34,824 bases of DNA. Origin: a virus. The translations under genes and the position numbers were made by a program. The stretch lies in the IMG/VR virus record IMGVR_UViG_3300022200_000176, positions 1 to 34,824 of that record, one strand, 5' to 3'. The notes beneath the pieces are model-generated. The model saw only the letters and a program-made list of their open reading frames with translations. It had not been told where the DNA came from and made no database searches. Of the stretch, positions 8,030 to 18,200 are shown in pieces. Position 1 is the first letter of the stretch; each line of letters begins with the position of its first letter.

Positions 8030-11000
8030 TCAACTTTCTTCAAATATTGTTCCATCTCTAGGGCCAGGAGGACCTGGATCCGGAGCTGCTGGTTCAGTAT
8101 CAATTTCTCCATCACTAGAGTTAGTTCCGTCCCATGGGCCGGTTACTACTATTCGGGGTTCAGTAGTATTAAATATTTCTAAATTTATTCCAAATAAATT
8201 TTTCTTATTTCTGTAATTAGCAATTCTCCACCAATAAGCGGTATAAGGTTCTAATACAGATTCATTTGTGTATAAATATCCATCGTCAGCATAATCTTGA
8301 ACAATAATTGGAACTGTAATTCCAGATCTAGTCCATAGATTTTCTGTTAAAGATAAGTATGATGAATATTCACCTCCATCAATAGTTCCAACATAGTGTA
8401 CAGAAGTATATCCAGTCCACCATGCATCAGGTTCTAATGCTATTTGTGATGAACTAATCCAACCAGAATATCCGGATCCTGGGCCAAGATTCTCTTTCCA
8501 GTAATTACCAGAATCTCCTCCCCCTTCCCAATAATCAACCCAATCAGTAAATCCAGTCCAGTCAGCTGGTAGTTCATCATAATAGCCGCTAACTTCATAT
8601 CCATAAATATTTGAATAAGATTGCCATCCGCTTAGAACATAAGTCCCGCCTGTATCTCCTGTAAATTGGAAACTATTTAATTGATCCGTATACGTTGATT
8701 GTCTTAACCCGTATGTTGTTAATCCTGTCATTGGAAGATAATGAATTTCTAATCTATCTGAATCTCCAACACCATTAAAAGTAACAAGAGCTGCAGTAGT
8801 TTGCATCATACGATATGGAGCATAATATCCATTAGCATCTAATGGAGCTGTCTCAATTATTGGTTCATTTGCTTTTCTGAAGAAAGTAAAGTTCCTTCCA
8901 TAATAAGTTATATCATTTAAGATTTGTTTCTTATATCCGGTAGAAATTAAATCATGTCCACTATAATTGTCAATTCCTTCTTGATCCCCCCAAGACAAAG
9001 GAGCCGATGTTGATAATTGAACCCGATAGAAATATTCGTTTTTATCTTTAAGGATTGGTTGGTTTAAACTATCAATTCCACCAAATGTTATTCCCCCACT
9101 TAAAGAGATTGTGTTCTCTGTTAAAGCAGCCATATTCATTGTTGGAAGTCCCCAAGTAATCGTTTCTAAACTTTGATACCCATCATTATCAAATTTTTTA
9201 ATTTGTCTCGGGGTTGCCCAATTATAAAAAGAAATTATTTTATTGAATTTAGCTCTGGTATGGCTTTCAGTTACTCGATTTATTAATTGGTAATAATTAG
9301 AATTTAAACTATAATTTGGATTTATCTTTAAAAATTCTAATATCAAAATAGAAGCAAAAGCATACTCAACTGGATAATCAATAATATCGCTCATAATAGC
9401 AATTGTTATTGATCGATTTATTTTGTATTGATTAATATCGGGAGTAAATTCAATATTATCGGATATTATTCCTTCCCAAATATCTTGATACTGAGGATCA
9501 TTAAGATTGACTTGACTCCATAATTGACATAGATTAATTAACCCATTATAAGACTGATGTGCATTAGAATAACAAGCATATAATTTTCCTAGTATTCCGG
9601 AATTTATATAGTTTTGCCAATTAATTCCACTTCCATTTTCGCCCATTGGTAAATAGAATAATCCTATTTTAGGATAGGTCTTAATTTCATTATTGCTATA
9701 ATTTACACTCTCAATTTTTACTGTTTGATTTAAATAAGGAACATAAGAAGAATTGATATTGATATAATCACCGTTTTCTAAATTAGAAACGTATGATAGT
9801 TTATAAACCCCAAAATCATCATATTCAGCAATTACATTTAATATTGAGTATTCTTCTTCTGAAAAAATCAAAGAGGATCCGGACTGTTCAAAAAGCTCTA
9901 ATTTTATTTCAGTATATCCACTTTCAGAAATATTAGTTGCTGAAAATGGAAGTTGAATTGATGATTCGTTACTTGAAATAATAAGCTGATCAGAATATTC
10001 AGTTAGATTATCAGATCCAACTCCATGTCCTCCCCATTTGCCCGTTCCAGATATTGGCTCAATACTAGGACTGTTTATTGCTTTAGTTGATCCTGAATCT
10101 AGCAGTGAAATCGAATTTGTAATCGATGTTATGGAATATGTATCCGAGATTTCAGAAATCAATTCAGCCGGATAAGTCATGATATTAACTTCATCAGAAA
10201 GGGTAACTTCTTTTGATCCAGTAGTTATAAGGGGAATTATTTCGTCTTCTAGTTTCTGAGTTTTATTGCTTGTTAAATTCAATAAAGAAATATTTGCATC
10301 ATTAGTATTAATTTTAGTTATAACAGGAGTAATGAAATCTAGTGGAACTTCTTCATTAAATGGCAGGGTCTTAGCAGAAAGTTCACTTGTATTCCAAATG
10401 TGCTTTTGTCTATTCCAGAATTGATTTCGATATAGAGTTCCGGTTGACAATACCTTAGTTGATGCCGGCAATAACTTTTCAGCAATTACTGCCCAGTTGT
10501 CATCTAAGAAATCAATATAAGGCTCTAAAGTAGTTAATGACCAGGGAGTAGCAGCATTATTATAATATTCAATTCCCTCATTTTCAAGTAAAGGATATGA
10601 AGAATTGTATCTTGCGTATCCATCAGAGGGAATTAGATTTTGAATAATATTTTCATACCATAAAGTTTCATCTGGTTGGCTTAATCCAGAGAATGAAACT
10701 ATTTCTCCATTAACATTTTCAACCCCATCATGATCACCCCAACCCCAATCATAAAACTCATATTCAATAGCACCAATTGGATCAAGATTGAGTTCTAAAT
10801 ACTTGGTGTTTCTTAAACCGGGATAAGGATAATCTTTGATTTCGCCAGTTGTTGGAATTACATATTTTCTTTCTCCTGCATCGGTATGAACTACTATTTT
10901 AGATGGAGCTACAATATATCTTCCACTATTTCTACCATCGATATTCTCTATTATTTCGGAGATTGTAAACAGTCTTTCAGGGATTCCATAAATGTTTGCA

Positions 11001-12139
11001 AACATTCTCAAACAAGATTCAGTTCCTTTACGTTTATAAAGATAAACCAAATTTGCAAGTATTCTTCTCCATCTTTCAAAATCAACATCTTTACCTGATA
11101 TTAATTGTTGGGAATATCCAGTAACATAATTATCAAATGTTGGATAAATATACGTGCTAAGATCACTTTGATTTAAATCCCTAGCTAAAGACCAATTCCA
11201 TTGATTTGCTAATAATAGAACAAGATCATCGGGAATGTGATTATAATTTTCGTATCCTATTGTGTGAAGATCTGAAATTGCATCTTGATATTTTTTTATT
11301 TCATCAAAATTTCTAGCATAAGTTGAAACTAATTTATATGCAAGTTGAGTATCACTATCTAGAATTTTTTGTCCTTCAGGATATAATTTCCTCCACATAA
11401 TCTCGGTGGTTTCATTATCAATGAGAGTTGCTTGAGTTAATTCCGTATTAATAAAAGTATTATACGAGCTTCCTTCACATATCAATATATTGTTAACAAT
11501 TGAATCTCTTGGCCAATAGTTATCTTTATCTATTGGAGGTTCCAATAATGCTTTTTCGTAATCAGAAAGACTTGCAAAAAAAGGCTTGATAACTTGATCT
11601 GTTGGGGATACAATATAATCACAATCTCCACCTACTGGTTGACCATCGAGATAAAGAATCATATAAGTTAGACCAGTAGTATAAGTTTCAATAGTGAAAA
11701 TATTATTGATGTCACTTCCGGATAATTCATATAAGGAATATTTTGTAATCTCGTTCTCTTGTAAACCAACTGATCCATACATATAAACATTATTCGAATT
11801 AAACATTAATGAGGTAGTACCAGTTGTGGCAGATAAAATAGCAAAACCATTTGGATAATTCGTTTTGATGTTATCAATAGCGTAAGAAATAATAGCATAT
11901 ACCGAACCAAAATATGCCATATTAGACATAACAGTTTCATTAATCGGTAATTTAGCTTGATCGTTATCAATAAAGCTTTCGTCAATTTTTATAGTTGGAT
12001 CTGTTTCTAATAGATCTTCGAGAGATTTATATCCGCTTTTAGTTCCATCCATTGATACTGAAACGATCTTAATTTCAGGACTAGGAGCTGATTCAATTTC
12101 ATCATTAAAGATGTCAAAGCTATCATCAAATAGTTTCAT
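8030..12139 (-). CDS. Large baseplate wedge protein, gp7/gpI-like
   Basis: A 1369-residue protein. Residues 350-395 read FERWRRILANLVYLYKRKGT followed by SCLRMFANIYGIPERLF, the pattern of the P2 gpI-type baseplate domain (W/R-R...L...Y..KGT...L). This region is also near the size and gene-order position of T4 gp7, which follows gp6. The region before it (200-350) is helical and acidic. The part after it is a long, beta-rich, Gly/Tyr/Trp-rich stretch, and the last 30 residues are rich in Pro and Asp. It would anchor the wedge and carry peripheral modules. GAGG precedes the ATG, which overlaps the upstream stop by one base (TAATG). gpI-likeness rests on motif memory; a profile search would settle it. 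Confidence 0.7.
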   Translation of the reverse strand: MKLFDDSFDIFNDEIESAPSPEIKIVSVSMDGTKSGYKSLEDLLETDPTIKIDESFIDNDQAKLPINETVMSNMAYFGSVYAIISYAIDNIKTNYPNGFAILSATTGTTSLMFNSNNVYMYGSVGLQENEITKYSLYELSGSDINNIFTIETYTTGLTYMILYLDGQPVGGDCDYIVSPTDQVIKPFFASLSDYEKALLEPPIDKDNYWPRDSIVNNILICEGSSYNTFINTELTQATLIDNETTEIMWRKLYPEGQKILDSDTQLAYKLVSTYARNFDEIKKYQDAISDLHTIGYENYNHIPDDLVLLLANQWNWSLARDLNQSDLSTYIYPTFDNYVTGYSQQLISGKDVDFERWRRILANLVYLYKRKGTESCLRMFANIYGIPERLFTISEIIENIDGRNSGRYIVAPSKIVVHTDAGERKYVIPTTGEIKDYPYPGLRNTKYLELNLDPIGAIEYEFYDWGWGDHDGVENVNGEIVSFSGLSQPDETLWYENIIQNLIPSDGYARYNSSYPLLENEGIEYYNNAATPWSLTTLEPYIDFLDDNWAVIAEKLLPASTKVLSTGTLYRNQFWNRQKHIWNTSELSAKTLPFNEEVPLDFITPVITKINTNDANISLLNLTSNKTQKLEDEIIPLITTGSKEVTLSDEVNIMTYPAELISEISDTYSITSITNSISLLDSGSTKAINSPSIEPISGTGKWGGHGVGSDNLTEYSDQLIISSNESSIQLPFSATNISESGYTEIKLELFEQSGSSLIFSEEEYSILNVIAEYDDFGVYKLSYVSNLENGDYININSSYVPYLNQTVKIESVNYSNNEIKTYPKIGLFYLPMGENGSGINWQNYINSGILGKLYACYSNAHQSYNGLINLCQLWSQVNLNDPQYQDIWEGIISDNIEFTPDINQYKINRSITIAIMSDIIDYPVEYAFASILILEFLKINPNYSLNSNYYQLINRVTESHTRAKFNKIISFYNWATPRQIKKFDNDGYQSLETITWGLPTMNMAALTENTISLSGGITFGGIDSLNQPILKDKNEYFYRVQLSTSAPLSWGDQEGIDNYSGHDLISTGYKKQILNDITYYGRNFTFFRKANEPIIETAPLDANGYYAPYRMMQTTAALVTFNGVGDSDRLEIHYLPMTGLTTYGLRQSTYTDQLNSFQFTGDTGGTYVLSGWQSYSNIYGYEVSGYYDELPADWTGFTDWVDYWEGGGDSGNYWKENLGPGSGYSGWISSSQIALEPDAWWTGYTSVHYVGTIDGGEYSSYLSLTENLWTRSGITVPIIVQDYADDGYLYTNESVLEPYTAYWWRIANYRNKKNLFGINLEIFNTTEPRIVVTGPWDGTNSSDGEIDTEPAAPDPGPPGPRDGTIFEES

Positions 12140-14205
12140 TAAACGTCCTCATCATCAAATATAAATTCATCATTTATATTAACACGATAATCTATAATAT
12201 TTCCATCTGTTTCTTCAGTTGATAAAGTACCCATCGAGAATGTTTTATACACATTTCCTGCATAATCATAAATTTTCATAATTCCAGAAGTTCTATCCAT
12301 TGACCGTTTTCCATATAATGAATAACTTAATGTTTTAGAATTATGTTCAACTAAATTCACTTCTATTAACTGAGACTCAAATGAATCTGGCCAAATTTTA
12401 GCTATCAAATTATTTCCATCTAAATCTAGATCTTCATTTACATAAGGGGAAACTTTAAGCTTTTGTCCTGCTGAATTATGTAATGATCCTACAATTTTTT
12501 TAGTAATTCCTAGGGGGGTTCCATCACTACTGAAAAATTCTATATTCCATCCATAGAAGAAATTATCTCTTGTTTGAGGAGTTTTCATAATTTCTCTATT
12601 GCCTTCAAATTCCGAAGGAACTATTAAAATATCCCCTTCAATACTTCCAATTTCTATTCGTGTTTGAGGAGGTCTAATAGAGAAAATATATTGTCCTGGA
12701 TCTGACAAACTGGAAATATTCAAAGTCAAAATTCCAACTTCATTTGAAAGAGTAAATTGATTAAAGTTTTTCCAATCTTCAATTATTGATCCATCTTTTA
12801 TTGAGGTATGTTTTACTTCTAATTGTTCGTTACTAACTCTTGCTTCTATTTTTGAATTAATGGAATTAGTATTGTCAAAGGTATTAATTCTGTCAATAAC
12901 AGCTTGCATTTTATCAGTTAAAGAACTGATAGTTGTTGTTACTGTATTCCACAGATTCTCATTTACCATTGTCATTAGTTTTTTTAAGAATCTTATATTT
13001 TGAAGAATAGCTAATTGGGCTGTATTTTGAACAATGCCATCACCAGGACCAATTACTCCGTCTTCATCATTATTAGGATCATATTCATAAGAAAGATTGA
13101 TAGCATAAAATACTAATTCATCACCTTCATTTGCTGTATATCTCCAATAATAATAGGGATTTTCAGGCCCGTTAGTATCATATGTTTTATAAATTGGAAC
13201 TGCACGTATTGGTAATACTGATGTCGGAGTTGAGGGGGGTAATACATAACCTATAACTCCATAATCATTCCAATTGTCTGATGGGGTCGAATTATCTGGA
13301 AGATAAAATGAGGATTGTCTTCTATATATATCTTCAGGCACTTTTCTTCTTGCTAGTCCCAGTGGGACCATTGGGTATGTTAATTCAAGATTATTAATTG
13401 GAGCACGATCTAAAATTTTCCAATCATATTCCCCTTGATAAGAGTTACCATTAATAACATCCGGGGTATTTGGAAATTTAATTAATTCATTTTCAATTCC
13501 CTGATTTGGATTTGGAACAATTCTTGACCAATATTCTCCTCGTGCATAATTTAATACTCCAGCATTAAATAATTCCCTTGTATAAACATCATAGGTATTT
13601 CTACTCACTCCTTGATTTACAGAAGAATCAGTATCACATAAATTCCAAATTAAATCAATAGAAGTATAAGATCCTTGCCAATTATACCATTCATTAATAT
13701 CGGATTCATTAGTAGATTCAACTAACATATCCCGGGTTATTCTTAATGTATCAAACCCTTCTTCAGCTCTAAATTGATATGGAGGATTATCTGCAGTAAA
13801 ATCATCGATAAGGGCAGGATTAAAATTTTCATCAACATGAACCCAACCATCGTCAAATTTCTTACTTATAATATAAACGGAAAAAGTATCATTGACATTC
13901 AGATTTTTGAATGTTGCATAATGTTGTCCTGGTGGTAAGATAGCAATATCATGAATTTCTTGTTCATTAAACTCAGGATTTGGAGCCTGGTATATATTTT
14001 TCATCAATAAGATAACAAATCCGCCATCTTCATCAGCAACAATATTATCTCCTGTTTGGTTTATGACTACTCTCATATCCCAAAATTCAATATTAACAGT
14101 TTCTCCTTCTAACCCCCTTAATGGAGCATATCCAAAATTTGTTTTTTTCAAATGGACTGGAATTACTTTTTCTTTATCACTATATAAAAATTCATATTTT
14201 TGCAT
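12139..14205 (-). CDS. Virion structural protein, baseplate-associated (family not recognised)
   Basis: A 688-residue protein between the 336-residue protein and the gp7/gpI-like wedge. The N-terminal 150 residues look like beta sandwich material with GGFVILLMKN and PPGQHYATF. A short helical stretch near 400-445 (LAILQNIRFLKKLM and following) may be a coiled coil or trimerisation helix. The C-terminal half is again beta-rich. No enzyme motif was found. AGAGG precedes the ATG. The two junctions (a 1-base gap upstream and a 1-base overlap downstream) show that it is co-translated with its neighbours. It occupies a place where T4-like phages keep wedge or fibre-attachment proteins; a more specific name is not supported. 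Confidence 0.65.
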   Translation of the reverse strand: MQKYEFLYSDKEKVIPVHLKKTNFGYAPLRGLEGETVNIEFWDMRVVINQTGDNIVADEDGGFVILLMKNIYQAPNPEFNEQEIHDIAILPPGQHYATFKNLNVNDTFSVYIISKKFDDGWVHVDENFNPALIDDFTADNPPYQFRAEEGFDTLRITRDMLVESTNESDINEWYNWQGSYTSIDLIWNLCDTDSSVNQGVSRNTYDVYTRELFNAGVLNYARGEYWSRIVPNPNQGIENELIKFPNTPDVINGNSYQGEYDWKILDRAPINNLELTYPMVPLGLARRKVPEDIYRRQSSFYLPDNSTPSDNWNDYGVIGYVLPPSTPTSVLPIRAVPIYKTYDTNGPENPYYYWRYTANEGDELVFYAINLSYEYDPNNDEDGVIGPGDGIVQNTAQLAILQNIRFLKKLMTMVNENLWNTVTTTISSLTDKMQAVIDRINTFDNTNSINSKIEARVSNEQLEVKHTSIKDGSIIEDWKNFNQFTLSNEVGILTLNISSLSDPGQYIFSIRPPQTRIEIGSIEGDILIVPSEFEGNREIMKTPQTRDNFFYGWNIEFFSSDGTPLGITKKIVGSLHNSAGQKLKVSPYVNEDLDLDGNNLIAKIWPDSFESQLIEVNLVEHNSKTLSYSLYGKRSMDRTSGIMKIYDYAGNVYKTFSMGTLSTEETDGNIIDYRVNINDEFIFDDEDV

Positions 14206-14206
14206 G

Positions 14207-15217
14207 TTAAGCCTCTACTACTTTAAATTCAAATCTATCATTTGAAGTATAATAAACTGCATCATCAATTTTATATCTGAATTCAATTTGATATTTGTGT
14301 TTGTAATAAAAGTAATCAAACATAATGGTCAACCTATTCCCATATGAATCACTATAAGGAACAGTATCCCAATCTTTAAATGTAAATTTATTATTTCCAT
14401 CAATTAAAGAAATTCTAAATTCTAAATTATCAATTGTTACTTCTGTTGAAGTATATTTTTGATAAATTTTTAAAGGAATATTTGCAATACCGTAATTTGG
14501 ATATGATTCCAAAAGATTCGGTATAGTGATTTTATAATCAACATCATATCCAGACATTGTTATACCTGAAGATGCTGAATATGAATCAGTCCATATCAAT
14601 TCTATATATGGTTTAAAATATGTGTGTGTTTTTTCTGTAAAAAATTTGGCTATAGTTTTATTTTCACCAGTTAAAGCCTCATAATCATCAGTATATTTTA
14701 CAATTAAACCGAAGTTATTACCTGTAAAATTGCTCCATAATTCTATTTCATCTGTTACGTCTAAAGATAAAACTTCATTGGCAGCATTATAATGACCAGA
14801 AAATACTTGGTATAAATAGTCTCCACCTGCTGAAGCCCATTCTGTTAAAGTTGCCGCAGATGTCCAATTACTAAATCCAGCAGTCCCACCAATAAAATTA
14901 TATCCTTCACCTTCATCCCAATCTTGTTGAACAACCCCAACTTCAAGATCAAAGCTATTTGCAAATACTTCGTCTGTCTCTAATCTTATTGGATAACATG
15001 GATATAATTTTAATGTTGCTGTTGTTCCAGTAATATGAGGAACATATCCTAATTGATATTGCTGATTATATCCAGAAAATTCAAATCTAATTAAATGTCT
15101 AGTTACTCCATCTTCTCCATACCATAATTCCATCACTTCATTTAATCCTGTATTTATTGTTGGAGTGTTTTGAATTAATGTGTTGGATTTAGATGGGTAA
15201 AGCCTGTATGTTCCCAT
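14207..15217 (-). CDS. Virion structural protein, beta-sandwich (DNRLRE-like pattern)
   Basis: A 336-residue protein starting MGTYRLYPSK. This start (15217) is chosen because GGAGG stands 8 bases upstream; an ATG 15 bases further up has the GGAGG inside its own reading frame. The first 220 residues (LIRFEF, ATLKLYP, VVQQDWDEG, LSLDVTDEIELW, KPYIELIW) resemble the carbohydrate-binding-like beta sandwich with a DNRLRE-type layout found in surface proteins. The remainder is also beta-rich. It begins a separate seven-gene structural transcription unit after the giant lipoprotein gene. Membership of the virion is inferred from context. Confidence 0.7.
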   Translation of the reverse strand: MGTYRLYPSKSNTLIQNTPTINTGLNEVMELWYGEDGVTRHLIRFEFSGYNQQYQLGYVPHITGTTATLKLYPCYPIRLETDEVFANSFDLEVGVVQQDWDEGEGYNFIGGTAGFSNWTSAATLTEWASAGGDYLYQVFSGHYNAANEVLSLDVTDEIELWSNFTGNNFGLIVKYTDDYEALTGENKTIAKFFTEKTHTYFKPYIELIWTDSYSASSGITMSGYDVDYKITIPNLLESYPNYGIANIPLKIYQKYTSTEVTIDNLEFRISLIDGNNKFTFKDWDTVPYSDSYGNRLTIMFDYFYYKHKYQIEFRYKIDDAVYYTSNDRFEFKVVEA

Positions 15218-15245
15218 AAAAATATCCTCCAAAGATATCTGTGTG

Positions 15246-15275
15246 ATTATAAATATTGATAAAAAAATTATTCAA
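15246..15275 (-). promoter_or_regulatory. Candidate sigma70-type promoter for the tail gene unit
   Basis: On the minus strand TTGAAT (15270-15275) and TATAAT (15246-15251) are separated by 18 bases. Transcription would begin near 15239, leaving a short leader with the GGAGG of the 336-residue protein gene. No perfect T4 late promoter (TATAAATA) lies on this strand here, so the sigma factor that uses it is uncertain. Confidence 0.4.
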
Positions 15276-15286
15276 GTAAATCTCTA

Positions 15287-18200
15287 TTACCAAATTGGCC
15301 ATCCATCACTTGAAATTAAAATTTGTGGTGTTGATGTTGTTGAATCAACAACGACATATTCATATGGATAATTTGTTATGTCTGTAAGCTTAACATACCC
15401 TTTTGTATATCTCCTATAAAGCGTGTCTCCAATTGCATATGCTGTATTGTCTGTTGGGAATCCTAAATCAAGTCTTCCATATGGAGATCTCAATAAGCTC
15501 CAAGGATAGCGTCCCCCTGCGGCAACTGGATTTGTTGCACTTATTGTTGCCGTTCCTGCCCCAATAAGAGATGCGGCAATTAATGGACCTTCTGATGGAG
15601 TTGTACCATCTTCTGCCATACCCTTGACATCCCACATTAAAAGTGGAGTTTCTAATATATCTTTTGACAAATAATTTGCATATGTGTCATAAGCGTTTTC
15701 CCAATCTGTAGCATCATCTGGGAAGGCAGAATCAACATATTCCATCATAGCCATATCAATTGTTCCAGCAAATGAACTTGATCTATATGCTAAACCATTT
15801 ACAGCAATAATAAATTTGTCTGTATTTATTCCTCTTCGTATTTTAGAAACCAGAGAATCACAAGAAGCTTGATAATATGCAAGTTCATCTAAATATTCTG
15901 GTCCATCTGTATCTGAAACTACACCATCATTATCCAAATCCATAACGGATCTACAATTGCCATCGGGATAACCATTGTGTGCCCCACATGGCCAATTTGG
16001 ATAACTTCCGTAATTTATAAAGTCAAAGAATATTCCAGTATAATCGTCTAAATTTCCACTACTATTAATTCTTGTTACAATAAAGTTTGATATAGAATCA
16101 ACCGCCGCAGGAGAGGAAAAGTTGACAAGTAAGTTATGCCAATCATCATAAAGAACATAAGGAACTATTACATCCAATTCATCCCGCAAATAAAAGTCAT
16201 TGTCATTCACAAGATCATAATAATCCCTTTTCCATGATCCAACTGGATCATCTGCCCAATCTTCTGAGACTCCCCACAAATAAAAATAATCAAGTAATAT
16301 TATGTCATCATTTCTTGTTCGTAATGAATCCGTCATACCAGTGAGAACTGTCCAATAATCTTCATTGAACAATTGGAAATGAAATTGTGCTACATCTAAA
16401 GATGCAATACTGTCATAATCTGCTGATGTGAACTCTTCTGTATATGTTGATTGTTGATAATTGGAATATACTGGAAATGAGTCAAAAGAGAATAAGCTTG
16501 CAACTTCACTACCACCTAATGTATGAACATATGTTCCAACTTTCTGAACATTAACTTCAACTTGGGATCCCCATAATATTACAGATCCACCAACATCTGG
16601 AGTTGCATCACCTGCTGGCATATATCTGAAATCATATGTGTCTTGTAGATTGCTAACAACCCATCTGTCAACCACAATGTGAACTCTATACCAACCATCT
16701 CCAATACTCTCAATACCATAATCCATTATATTGTCTGAATCCACATAAACTGGAACTCCAGTGTCTATGTTGAATCTCATATAGCATAAACCATCTGGAG
16801 ATCCAACAGTTTGATCATAAACAGCTAGTCGTTGTATATCTGTTGTTGGTGTATCTCCAGCTTTTACATAAATGCTTGCAACAATTGTTTCAGCACCAGT
16901 TAATGTTATTTCATCGGTAACAATTTGGCTAAATCCAGTTGTGCTTCCATTGATTGTAAATTCTGTTGCTGTAGATCCACCTTCAGGATCAGTTGCAATA
17001 TCAGTATCATAATTTGACCAAGACCAAGTTGCGGCATCAAAGTCTTCACTATCTGCCACAAGATTTGTATCTGGTGGTTGAACCTGGAACCATCTGATTC
17101 CAGCACAGTGCGTACCATACACAATTCTTGGATAATCAAATACCGATGAAGATGTGAATGTAACAGCACCACGATTTGAACCAAGACCAGATGAAACATC
17201 GTCTGTATATAATTGCGTGAATCTACTTCCATTTGTAGCCGAAGCATCGTAATACCATAATCCACAATGATCAGCCAAATCATTTTCTCCACCACTTAAC
17301 CACATATAAACATTGTCTGGATTATATGGGTCAACCATGAGATTCCCTGGTTCAAAAATATGCTCATTTGCACTATAGTCTGTTCCATATCGACCATTCA
17401 AAATAGGGTTGTCGGCAACTAGAACACCAGGGACTTGATCTGAATACAATGCATAGTCTGCATCAACACCATTTTGATTGTTACATAGTCTGGTAACCGA
17501 AGCATGAACAGCCGATGCGCTTGCATTCGTTGGATCGTCCATCACAAACAATCCACCGTGATTTCCTGCTCCACCTCTTGAAGCAAAGAATAATTTTTCT
17601 CCATCTGTGGCGAAGGTTTTCAAGTCCTGTTCAACAGAGGAAAATGCTGGTCCCCAACATTGGGTCCATGTACCAGCACCATCCAAATCATTATAGTAGA
17701 TTCCAGAACACCCATCACCTCTCATACCCAAGAATAATCTTCTTCCAATCAATGCCATTGATTCATACCCTTGACTTGCCAAACCATATGTTTCATCAGG
17801 AATACCAGCAGAATCAACATCTGCAAATGACCAATCTGATCCATTCCATGTTGCCTTCATGACACCAGTTCTTTGAACTTCTTCTTCTGGAACCCAAACT
17901 GCAACACCAACTCCAGCTTCATCACCAAGAAAATCTCCATTTGTTGAATCAATTGTAAATGTAGAACCAGTGAATGATGAATAATGAAGCTTAACTGTTG
18001 TACTATCATCTCTTGTTACATATAATGAACCTTGCTGATTCAAAGTTGAACCATTGACATTTGAAACTGTTGTGGCAATGTCTTGTGAAACAACAACGGA
18101 TGTTATATTATCTGTAGTTAATGCTGTGGCTAAATTAAAACTATATTTATTCTGACATATACTCATATTATATTTTGAGTAAGTAAAGAACAGTTCTTCA

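Noticed and set aside
15248-15255. Exact T4 late promoter string TATAAATA on the plus strand
   Set aside because: It points away from the genes, into the antisense of the giant lipoprotein gene. A second copy lies inside the sigma gene, as expected by chance in AT-rich DNA.
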